From the NCBI GenBank assembly GCA_964574635.1, contig CAZNOG010000016.1, positions 31,981-95,980 on the forward strand: a stretch of 64,000 nt of DNA. Reading direction: 5' to 3'. Each line of letters opens with the position of its first letter. Position 1 is the stretch's first letter. Source of the DNA: CAZNOG01 sp964574635 (GTDB lineage Bacteria; Bacteroidota; Bacteroidia; Flavobacteriales_D; Cryomorphaceae). Positions 25,367 through 32,366 of the stretch are shown in pieces. The position numbers were made by a program, and so were the translations under genes. The notes under the pieces are model-generated. The model was not told the DNA's origin and did not search any database. It worked only from the letters and a program-made list of their open reading frames with translations.

Positions 25367-26534
25367 AGCACTCCTCATCCTCTTCGCACTCTTCGCCTCC
25401 ATGGGCGTAAGCGCCCAAGACGAAGCCGCCAAAGAAGAGGATCCGAACAACTTGGTGCCCAACCCGGGATTCGAAGAATACGAAGACAGGCTGCGCAGGG
25501 ACGGACAATTCGACCTCACCACCTCGTGGTTCAACCCCACGCCCCAAATCAGCGACTTGTTCGCATCCGAGATCAAAAGCCGATACGTGGCCGTGCCCGA
25601 CAACAAGTTCGGAAGCCAAGAACCTTTCGAGGGCGGTAACTACGCCGGCGTGGTCATGTACAGTTTCCGAAACCGCGTGCCCCGCACCTACATTTCGGTA
25701 GAATTGAAATCGCGCCTGAAGAAAAACGGCTTGTACTGCGTGAGGTACCGCGCCTCTCTCGCCGAGCGCAGCATGCATGCGGTAAACAACTTGGGCGCCC
25801 ACCTTTCGTCGAGCAAACCGTCCCTGAAAAGCGCCATTTCCATGGAGCTGTCGGATGCCGTGCTGTCCGATAAGAACGAGATCGTTTCCGACACCGAAGG
25901 CTGGTGGCAGTATTGTACGCGCATCAACGCCAAGGGCGGCGAGCGCTACCTGACCTTGGGCAACTTCATGCCCGATTCCCGAACCAATACGCGTGAAGTG
26001 CCTTTGGCCGACAAATACGCCGAGGAAGGCGCCGAACCAATGGCCTACTACTACATCGACGACGTGGAGGTTTACGAAGTCGCCGCCAACGAAACGTGTG
26101 GCTGCGCGGGATCGAAAATTCCCGAAAGCAAAGTGATTTTCTCGTCCACCACGCCGCTGACCGACGACATGACCATCACCGAAAAGGTGGAAGCCGTCGA
26201 CGTGTATTTCTATCAGTACCAGTCGGATGTGGTGTCGATCGCACAGCGCAGCATCGACAAGATCATCGAGCTGCTCGAAGCCAACCCCATGATGCGCATC
26301 CGCGTGATCGGTCACACCGACAACGAAGAGGCCGAGCTGGCCAAAACGGAAATGCAACTGCGCGACCTCGGCAACCAGCGCGCCATGAAAGTCATGACCT
26401 ACATGGTTTCCAAAGGCATCGACCGCAAGAGAATCATCACCGAATCGGTCGACAACAAGGAGCCGGCATCCACGCGCAGCACTCCGCTGTCCATCGCGCA
26501 AAATCGCCGCGTGGAATTCAAAATCGCCCTCTGA
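25353..26534 (+). CDS. OmpA-family protein with N-terminal carbohydrate-binding-like domain
   Basis: The protein is 393 aa counting from the ATG at 25353 (signal peptide ALLILFALFASMGVSAQ). Residues about 35-230 begin NLVPNPGFEEYEDR and look like a galactose-binding/CBM-type jelly roll. After a short CGCAG linker, residues about 270-393 form an OmpA C-terminal peptidoglycan-binding domain. That domain has the Asp motif VIGHTDNEEAE, the helix NQRAMKVMTYMVSKGI and the terminal NRRVEFKI. It probably links the outer membrane or a surface ligand to peptidoglycan. It overlaps hemE by 14 nt. Confidence 0.85.
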   Translation: MNTPKALLILFALFASMGVSAQDEAAKEEDPNNLVPNPGFEEYEDRLRRDGQFDLTTSWFNPTPQISDLFASEIKSRYVAVPDNKFGSQEPFEGGNYAGVVMYSFRNRVPRTYISVELKSRLKKNGLYCVRYRASLAERSMHAVNNLGAHLSSSKPSLKSAISMELSDAVLSDKNEIVSDTEGWWQYCTRINAKGGERYLTLGNFMPDSRTNTREVPLADKYAEEGAEPMAYYYIDDVEVYEVAANETCGCAGSKIPESKVIFSSTTPLTDDMTITEKVEAVDVYFYQYQSDVVSIAQRSIDKIIELLEANPMMRIRVIGHTDNEEAELAKTEMQLRDLGNQRAMKVMTYMVSKGIDRKRIITESVDNKEPASTRSTPLSIAQNRRVEFKIAL

Positions 26535-26584
26535 TTCGGCGGTTTTTCACGTCGCATTCGAATTCAGGCGTGTCGGTGGATTTT

Positions 26585-26814
26585 TTGGGCGTGCCCCCGG
26601 CGGGTCTTTCCGGCCGGTGAGGCTCTTCCCGTGAAATTCCTCGGAAATCGCGCATGGACTTTGCATGTGGTGCCGGGGTCGGTCTACTGCCTGTGGTCGG
26701 TGCATTCCCGCCGCGTCGCCGCATATCCGCGGTGGAGCTTCCGGTGGTCGCTCACCCCGGATTGCGCCCGACTGCGCCGCCAATGCACCGAGCCGCCGGC
26801 ATGCGCCCTCACGC
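26585..26814 (+). ncRNA. Structured intergenic repeat element, copy 2 of 3 (map order)
   Basis: This 230-nt element on the plus strand starts TTGGGCGTG and ends CACGC. The outer stem is GCGTG (26589-26593) with CACGC (26810-26814). Stem 2 is CCCCGGC (26595-26601) with GCCGGGG (26672-26678). Stem 3 is GGTCGGTGCATT (26695-26706) with AATGCACCGAGCC (26782-26794), with the same single unpaired G on the 3' arm as the other copies. It lies between the convergent OmpA-family gene and rpe. No downstream gene shares its direction, so it cannot be a leader. The rest of the 395-nt gap carries the 16-nt motif and no gene. Confidence 0.65.
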
Positions 26815-26875
26815 GGGATTGGGCTTCGCAGAGAATTTGCCCTCACTCAACGGATAACGGGATGCGGGATGTCCC

Positions 26876-26891
26876 ACCCACAAAAACCCAA
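26876..26891 (-). repeat. 16-nt intergenic motif, copy 2 of 3
   Basis: The minus strand reads TTGGGTTTTTGTGGGT, identical to 18503-18518 and 45295-45310. It lies 61 nt beyond the 3' end of the structured element at 26585-26814, in the opposite orientation. Confidence 0.6.
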
Positions 26892-26929
26892 AACACCCGG
26901 CACACGGGCGTGAGCGATTGCATTGCGGA

Positions 26930-27583
26930 TTATCGGCCGGCCTTCAAGGCGGCGATGGTGGCAATGGGATCGGGTGAGTTGAAGATGGCGTTGCCGGCCA
27001 CCACCACGTCTACGCCCACTTCGGCGAGCTTGGGAGCATTTTCGAGATTCACCCCGCCGTCTACCTCGATGCGCGTTTTGGCTCCGGTTTTTTCGATGAG
27101 GTTTTTCACGCGCTCCACCTTGCGGTACGTGTTTTCGATGAATTTCTGTCCGCCGAAACCGGGGTTTACCGACATGACCAGGATCAACTCGATGTCTTGG
27201 ATGATGTCTTCCAAATCGTTTACCGCACTATGGGGATTCAGCGCGACGCCGGCTTTCATGCCCTCGCCCACGATGCTCTGTATGGTGCGGTGAAGGTGGC
27301 GGCACGCCTCGAGGTGAACGGTGAGGATGTTCGCGCCGGCTTCCTTGAACCGACGGATGTACCTGTCGGGGTCGACGATCATCAGGTGGACGTCCAAGGG
27401 TTTGAGCGTGTGCTTGTTGATCGCTTCCATCACCGGAAACCCGAAGGAGATGTTGGGCACGAACACGCCGTCCATGATGTCTACGTGTATCCAGTCGGCT
27501 TCGCTGGAATTCAGCATTTCCATGTCATCGATGAGATTTGCGAAGTTGCCGGAAAGGATGGAAGGAGAGACCAGAAGAGACAT
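26930..27583 (-). CDS. rpe: Ribulose-phosphate 3-epimerase
   Basis: The protein is 217 aa, a TIM barrel that interconverts ribulose-5-phosphate and xylulose-5-phosphate in the pentose phosphate pathway. Motifs include SPSILSGNFANL at the N-terminus, WIHVDIMDGVFVPNISFG with metal-binding His and catalytic Asp, and DVHLMIVDPDRYI. The segments VMSVNPGFGGQKFI and IEVDGGVN (second catalytic Asp) complete the set. It sits downstream of rpoD on the same strand, separated by the rpoD terminator, and is followed by the structured repeat in convergent orientation. Confidence 0.97.
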   Translation of the reverse strand: MSLLVSPSILSGNFANLIDDMEMLNSSEADWIHVDIMDGVFVPNISFGFPVMEAINKHTLKPLDVHLMIVDPDRYIRRFKEAGANILTVHLEACRHLHRTIQSIVGEGMKAGVALNPHSAVNDLEDIIQDIELILVMSVNPGFGGQKFIENTYRKVERVKNLIEKTGAKTRIEVDGGVNLENAPKLAEVGVDVVVAGNAIFNSPDPIATIAALKAGR

Positions 27584-27665
27584 GCCCGAAAAATTTTAGA
27601 ATTGCGCTGCGAAGATAAGAAGGCTGTCCGGGTATTCCTTCCCGTGTAGAGCTTGGGGGTGGAGC

Positions 27666-27695
27666 AAAAAAAGGTTCCGGAAACCGGAACCTTTT
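27666..27695 (-). terminator. Intrinsic terminator after rpoD
   Basis: On the minus strand a 12-bp stem AAAAGGTTCCGG / CCGGAACCTTTT with a 3-nt loop (27695-27669) is followed by a T-tract down to 27666. It lies 34 nt past the rpoD stop. Confidence 0.9.
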
Positions 27696-27728
27696 CGTTT
27701 TTCTGTTTATCGTCTCACTTATTTTCGT

Positions 27729-28598
27729 TCATCCGAGGTAGGCCCTGAGGCGCTGGCTTCTGGATGTGTGTTTGAGTTTTCTCAGTGCTTTTTCTTTGAT
27801 CTGTCTCACCCTTTCTCGGGTAAGGCCGAAGCGGTCGCCGATTTCTTCGAGGGTGAGTGAATGGTCGCCGACCAGGCCGAAATACAATCTTACGACGTCG
27901 GCTTCCCTTGCGGACAAAGAGTGTAGCGATCGTTCGATCTCGAGTCCAAGCGACTTCGAAATCATGGGTTCGTCGGGGGTGGGGGCGTTTTCTTCGTAGA
28001 CGACTTCGTGGAGGGATTTTCCGTCCTCTTCGTCGGCGCTCAAGGGAGCGTCCATCGATACTGCGCGCGTAATGCTTTCCAGACTTTGCCTGACCTCTTC
28101 TATGGTCATGTCCAGGCATTCGGAAAGTTCTTCGGCGGTGGGCGGTCTTTCGAATTCTTGTTCGAGTTTGGCGATGGCCTGGTTCACTTTGTTGAGGGCG
28201 CCGATTTTGTTTAGCGGCAGCCTGACGATGCGCGCCTGTTCGGCGATGGCCTGAAGAATGGACTGTCTGATCCACCAAACGGCATAGGATATAAACTTGA
28301 ATCCTCTCGTCTCGTCGAAGCGTTCGGCGGCTTTGATCAGGCCCACGTTGCCCTCGTTGATCAAATCCTGGAGGGTGAGTCCCTGATTTTGGTATTGCTT
28401 GGACACGCTGACGACAAAGCGCAGGTTCGCTTTGGTCAATCTTTCAAGGGCGTCGGTGTCCCCTTTTTTGATTCTTCTCGCCAATTCGACCTCCTCTTCC
28501 GGGGAGATCAATTCGATGCGGCCGATTTCCTGCAGGTACCTTTCGAGCGAGGCGCTTTCGCGATTGGTAACCTGTTTTGATATTTTTAACTGTCTCAT
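27729..28598 (-). CDS. rpoD: Primary RNA polymerase sigma factor, Bacteroidota type
   Basis: The protein is 289 aa. It directs RNA polymerase to housekeeping promoters (TTTG / TAnnTTTG in this phylum). It has region 1.2 (ASLERYLQEIGRIELISPEE), region 2 with the -10 recognition helix (FKFISYAVWWIRQSILQAIA), region 3, and a region 4 helix-turn-helix (LTLEEIGDRFGLTRERVRQIKEKAL). It lacks region 1.1 and the long non-conserved region of E. coli RpoD, as expected for Bacteroidota. The start ATG at 28598 (MRQLKISKQVTNRES) matches the conserved N-terminus. No clear -7 element was found upstream. Confidence 0.96.
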   Translation of the reverse strand: MRQLKISKQVTNRESASLERYLQEIGRIELISPEEEVELARRIKKGDTDALERLTKANLRFVVSVSKQYQNQGLTLQDLINEGNVGLIKAAERFDETRGFKFISYAVWWIRQSILQAIAEQARIVRLPLNKIGALNKVNQAIAKLEQEFERPPTAEELSECLDMTIEEVRQSLESITRAVSMDAPLSADEEDGKSLHEVVYEENAPTPDEPMISKSLGLEIERSLHSLSAREADVVRLYFGLVGDHSLTLEEIGDRFGLTRERVRQIKEKALRKLKHTSRSQRLRAYLG

Positions 28599-28740
28599 AG
28601 AAGTGTGATGCTACTATTTCTTTGTCGCATTGCCCCCTATAACGACACCCGTCAATCTTTGGTTACAAATCATGACGGGTGCCGAAAAGTGGGAATTCAC
28701 TTCTATGCGGGAACCGAATTTTGCCCGTAATCAGGGCGTT

Positions 28741-28779
28741 CCCGAAGTTGTCGGGCCGTTTCGGCTTTTCAACTTCGGG
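28741..28779 (-). terminator. Hairpin downstream of pnp, candidate terminator without U-tract
   Basis: A perfect 10-bp inverted repeat CCCGAAGTTG / CAACTTCGGG (28741-28750 with 28770-28779) has a nested GGCCG...CGGC hairpin inside. It starts 31 nt past the pnp stop. No T-tract follows on the minus strand, so termination efficiency is uncertain; it may instead protect the mRNA 3' end. Confidence 0.5.
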
Positions 28780-28809
28780 CCCTTTCGAGGGGGAGTTTTC
28801 CCCCGTTTT

Positions 28810-30957
28810 TTACCTCTGGTTGGAGCGTTCGGGTTTGGGCATCAAGACCTTCCGGGAAAGTTTTATTTTTCCGGTTTTGGGGTCTTTGCCAACCACTTTG
28901 AACTTTACCATCTGGCCTTCGCTCAGCACGTCCTCGACTTTGTCGACACGGCCCCATTCCAGTTCGGAAATGTGCAGCAATCCATCGGTGCCGGGCACTA
29001 CCTCCACGAAGGCGCCGTAGGGCATGATGGTTTTCACCTTGCCTTCGTACTCCTCGCCGATTTCCACGGTGGGTGGGAAGGCGATGGAGCGGATGCGCTT
29101 CTCGGCGGCGTCGATATCTTGCTTGTTGCTCGATACGATGTCGACTTTTCCGGCGCCGTTCACCTCGTCGATGACGATTTCGGTGTTGGTTTGTTCTTGG
29201 ATTTCCTGGATGATCTTTCCGCCGGGTCCAATGATGGCGCCGATCATGTCTTTCGGGATGGTGAAAGAGATGATGCGCGGAGCGTGGGGCTTGTAGTCCT
29301 CACGTGGTTTGTCGATGGCTTTCAACATCTCGTTGAGGATGTGGTGCCTTCCTTCACGCGCTTGGTACAGGGCCTGCTTGAGGATTTCGAAATCGAGTCC
29401 TTCGATCTTGATGTCCATCTGACAAGCCGTGAGACCTTTGGCGGTGCCGGTCACTTTGAAGTCCATGTCGCCCAGGTGATCCTCATCGCCCAAAATGTCG
29501 GACAACACGCTGAATTTTCCCGTTTCCGGGTCGCTGATCAATCCCATGGCGATTCCCGAAACGGGAGCCGTGATTTTCACACCGCCGTCCATCAATGCGA
29601 GGCATCCGGCGCACACAGTGGCCATGGACGACGATCCGTTGGATTCGAGGATGTCGCTCACCAGCCGCACGGTGTAGGGATTTTCCGGGGAGCCGGGAAT
29701 CACTCGTTTGAGGGCGCGCATGGCGAGGTTTCCGTGGCCGATTTCCCGACGTGAAGTTCCTCGGATGGGGTAGGCTTCACCGGTTGAAAACGGGGGGAAG
29801 TTGTAGTGGAGCAGGAATTTATCGGATTCTTGCTTCAGTGCGGTGTCGATGGTTTGTTCGTCGAGTTTGGAACCCAAGGTGAGCGTGGTCAGCGACTGTG
29901 TTTCGCCCCTGGTGAAGATGGCCGAACCGTGGGTGCCGGGCAGGTAGTCCACCTCGCACCAAATGTCGCGGATGTCGGTGGGTTTCCGTCCGTCGAGGCG
30001 GATTCCGTCGTTGAGCACCATGTCGCGAACGGCTTTCTTCATCGCGCCTTTAAAGTACTTGGAAGCCAATTCTCGCTTCTCGATTTGCTCTTCTTCGGAA
30101 TAGCGCTCCATGAAGCGGTCGAAGATTTCGGTAAAGCTTTTGCTGCGGTCGTCTTTGCCCAATTGCTTTTTGGCCACGGCGAGGCAGTCGGCGTAGCAAG
30201 CGTCCATCACTTGCTTCTTCAGTTCTTCGTCGTGCGTTTCGTGGCTGTACTCGCGTTTGGGTTGGGATTTTGGCACCATGTCGCCGAGTTCTTTCAGCGC
30301 GCGGCAGTGCACTTTCAGAGCGGAATGCGCCGCGGCGATGGCTTGAACCATTTCGTCTTCGCTCACTTCGCTCATCTCGCCTTCCACCATAACGATGCTC
30401 GACTCGGTACCGGCCACCATGAGGTCGATATCCGATCCTTCGAGCTCTTCGAAAGTCGGGTTGATGATGAAATTTCCGTTGTTTCTGGCGACGCGCACTT
30501 CGGATACCGGCCCGTTGAACGGGATGTCGGACACGGCGATTGCGGCGGAGGCCGCCAAGCACGCCAGGGCGTCGGGGATATTGGTTTTGTCGGAAGACAT
30601 CAGCGCGAGCATCACTTGGGTTTCCGAGTGGTAGTCGTCGGGGAACAGGGGTCGCAATGCCCGGTCGACCAATCGCATCGTCAGGATTTCTTCGTTGCTG
30701 GGACGCGCCTCACGCTTGAAGAATCCGCCCGGGAATCGCCCCGTGGAAGCGTATTTTTCGCGGTAGTCCACCGTCAGAGGAAGGAAGTCCACTCCTTCCT
30801 TTGCGTCTTTGTTGGAAACTACCGTGGCGAGCATCATGGTGTCGCCCAATCTTACCATCACGGATCCGTGCGCCTGCTTGGCGAGTTTGCCGGTTTCGAT
30901 CGTAATCGGTTTGCCGTCGCCGAGATCAATGGTCTTGGTCTTTACTTCGTAATTCAT
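28810..30957 (-). CDS. pnp: Polyribonucleotide nucleotidyltransferase (PNPase)
   Basis: The protein is 715 aa. It is the trimeric 3'-5' phosphorolytic exoribonuclease of RNA decay. It has two RNase PH-like cores: the first includes RFPGGFFKREARPSNEEILTMR-type motifs, the second FTRGETQSLTTLTLG, GTSRREIGHGNLAMRAL and the catalytic region ILGDEDHLGDMDFKVTGT. A KH domain (IGAIIGPGGKIIQEIQ) and an S1 domain (GEEYEGKVKTIMPYGAFVEV) follow. It lies 129 nt downstream of rpsO, a conserved pairing, with a terminator in between. Confidence 0.97.
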   Translation of the reverse strand: MNYEVKTKTIDLGDGKPITIETGKLAKQAHGSVMVRLGDTMMLATVVSNKDAKEGVDFLPLTVDYREKYASTGRFPGGFFKREARPSNEEILTMRLVDRALRPLFPDDYHSETQVMLALMSSDKTNIPDALACLAASAAIAVSDIPFNGPVSEVRVARNNGNFIINPTFEELEGSDIDLMVAGTESSIVMVEGEMSEVSEDEMVQAIAAAHSALKVHCRALKELGDMVPKSQPKREYSHETHDEELKKQVMDACYADCLAVAKKQLGKDDRSKSFTEIFDRFMERYSEEEQIEKRELASKYFKGAMKKAVRDMVLNDGIRLDGRKPTDIRDIWCEVDYLPGTHGSAIFTRGETQSLTTLTLGSKLDEQTIDTALKQESDKFLLHYNFPPFSTGEAYPIRGTSRREIGHGNLAMRALKRVIPGSPENPYTVRLVSDILESNGSSSMATVCAGCLALMDGGVKITAPVSGIAMGLISDPETGKFSVLSDILGDEDHLGDMDFKVTGTAKGLTACQMDIKIEGLDFEILKQALYQAREGRHHILNEMLKAIDKPREDYKPHAPRIISFTIPKDMIGAIIGPGGKIIQEIQEQTNTEIVIDEVNGAGKVDIVSSNKQDIDAAEKRIRSIAFPPTVEIGEEYEGKVKTIMPYGAFVEVVPGTDGLLHISELEWGRVDKVEDVLSEGQMVKFKVVGKDPKTGKIKLSRKVLMPKPERSNQR

Positions 30958-31023
30958 CTTTGTTTCGTTGTTCTATGTGTACATGTCGGGACCTTTCCCG
31001 GGTTTTCAATTTCATTCTGCACA

Positions 31024-31062
31024 AAAAAAGGCAACGACCATAGCGGTCCATTGCCTCTCTTC
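31024..31062 (-). terminator. Intrinsic terminator after rpsO
   Basis: The minus strand folds AGGCAATGGACC...GGTCGTTGCCT with a short loop and then runs into seven T residues. It lies 25 nt past the rpsO stop and before pnp, so pnp would need read-through or its own promoter; I could not see a clear -7 element for it. Confidence 0.85.
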
Positions 31063-31086
31063 GTATGTTTTCGGCGCGTGGGCCGA

Positions 31087-31356
31087 TTATTTTCGGATAC
31101 CGAGTTCTTTGATAATGGCTCGGTAGCGCTCAATTTCGGTATTTTTCAAGTAGTCGAGTAGTCGACGTCTTTTCCCAACCAAAGCCACCAACGCCCGCTC
31201 GGTGTTGAAGTCCTTGCGGTTGGTTTTAAGGTGCTCGGTCAAGTGGTTGATTCGGTACGTGAAAAGTGCGATTTGCCCTTCCGACGATCCGGTGTCTTTT
31301 TCTGATTTGCCGTGTTTCTTGAAGATCTCGGCTTTCTTTTCGGGTGTCAGATACAT
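31087..31356 (-). CDS. rpsO: Ribosomal protein S15
   Basis: The protein is 89 aa, the standard length. It binds the central domain of 16S rRNA early in 30S assembly. The core TGSSEGQIALFTYRINHLTEHL and LVGKRRRLLDYLKNTEIERY contain the rRNA-contacting His/Ser and Arg residues. It is directly upstream of pnp, as in many bacteria, with an intrinsic terminator between. Confidence 0.98.
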   Translation of the reverse strand: MYLTPEKKAEIFKKHGKSEKDTGSSEGQIALFTYRINHLTEHLKTNRKDFNTERALVALVGKRRRLLDYLKNTEIERYRAIIKELGIRK

Positions 31357-31415
31357 GCCTAAATTGTGGAAATGTTAGTTATGCGGTCTTTAAAAACAGG
31401 GGGCAAAGATAGAAT

Positions 31416-32318
31416 TTATTTCTTGGATTTGGAGGTTTTTTGTTCCACCGTCTTTTTTTCCTTTTTCGGTGATTTTTGGGTCAACATCGACAGGGTGCGC
31501 ACGATCTCGCTTTTGAGTTTGTGGCGGTGGACGATGAAATCCAGAAAACCGTGTTCCATGACGAATTCCGCCGTCTGAAATCCTTCGGGCAGGTCTTTTC
31601 CGATGGTTTCCTTCACCACCCGTGGACCGGCGAATCCGATCAGCGCGTTGGGCTCGGCGATGTTCAAATCGCCCAGCATGGCGAAACTGGCCGTCACCCC
31701 GCCGGTGGTCGGATCCGTGAGCACGGAGATGTACGGCAATCCGGCGTCCGCCAAGAGGGTGAGCTTGGCCGAGGTTTTGGCCATCTGCATGAGGGAATAG
31801 CCGGCCTCCATCATCCGGGCGCCACCCGATTTGGATATCAATATCAAAGGAGCTTTGCGCTTGATGGCCATGTCGATGGCCCGGGATATCTTCTCTCCAA
31901 CCACCGACCCCATGGAGCCGCCGATGAAGGCAAAATCCATGGCGCCCACCACGACGTCGATTTCGCCGATGGGGCCGTGAGCCGTGCGGATGGCGTCTTT
32001 CAAGCCCGTCTTCTTTTGGCTCGCCTTGATCCGATCGGGGTATTTTTTGGTGTCTTCGAATTTCAACGGATCGCCCGAACTCATGGACTTGTTGAACTCG
32101 GTGAATTTCCCGTCGTCGAAGAGAATGCCGAAATACTCTTTGGAACCGATGCGCGCGTGGTGACTGCATTCACCGCAAACCCACAAATTCTCCTTGTGCT
32201 CGTCCATGCTTACCACATGGCTGCACTTGGGGCATTTATACCACAGACCTTCAGGGGTTTCCTTCTTGTCTTTGGTCGACGTGGTGATTCCTTCCTTGAT
32301 TCTTTTAAACCATCCCAT
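31416..32318 (-). CDS. accD: Acetyl-CoA carboxylase carboxyltransferase subunit beta
   Basis: The protein is 300 aa. It is the partner of AccA in the carboxyltransferase that makes malonyl-CoA. The N-terminal zinc ribbon is intact: CPKC and CGEC pairs at about residues 29-32 and 51-54. The crotonase-like core includes GAMDFAFIGGSMGSVVGEKI, KSGGARMMEAGYSLMQMAKT, TDPTTGGVTASFAMLGDLNI and GFAGPRVVKETI. The C-terminal 25 residues are Lys-rich. It is located 59 nt upstream of rpsO on the same strand, apart from accA. Confidence 0.97.
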   Translation of the reverse strand: MGWFKRIKEGITTSTKDKKETPEGLWYKCPKCSHVVSMDEHKENLWVCGECSHHARIGSKEYFGILFDDGKFTEFNKSMSSGDPLKFEDTKKYPDRIKASQKKTGLKDAIRTAHGPIGEIDVVVGAMDFAFIGGSMGSVVGEKISRAIDMAIKRKAPLILISKSGGARMMEAGYSLMQMAKTSAKLTLLADAGLPYISVLTDPTTGGVTASFAMLGDLNIAEPNALIGFAGPRVVKETIGKDLPEGFQTAEFVMEHGFLDFIVHRHKLKSEIVRTLSMLTQKSPKKEKKTVEQKTSKSKK

Positions 32319-32338
32319 AGGGCTGCCTTCGAATGCTA

Positions 32339-32346
32339 CAAAAGTA
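32339..32346 (-). promoter_or_regulatory. -7 element of accD
   Basis: The minus strand reads TACTTTTG, matching TAnnTTTG, 20 nt upstream of the accD start. The predicted start is near 32332. It sits between the tamL stop and accD, so accD can be transcribed independently. Confidence 0.45.
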
Positions 32347-32366
32347 AAAAATCTTTTCTCCCTAGA

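Noticed and set aside
26631..27293. Plus-strand open frame across the structured repeat and into rpe
   Set aside because: Low-quality composition (Ser/Pro/Arg-rich), it covers the repeat and the antisense of rpe, and it matches no family.
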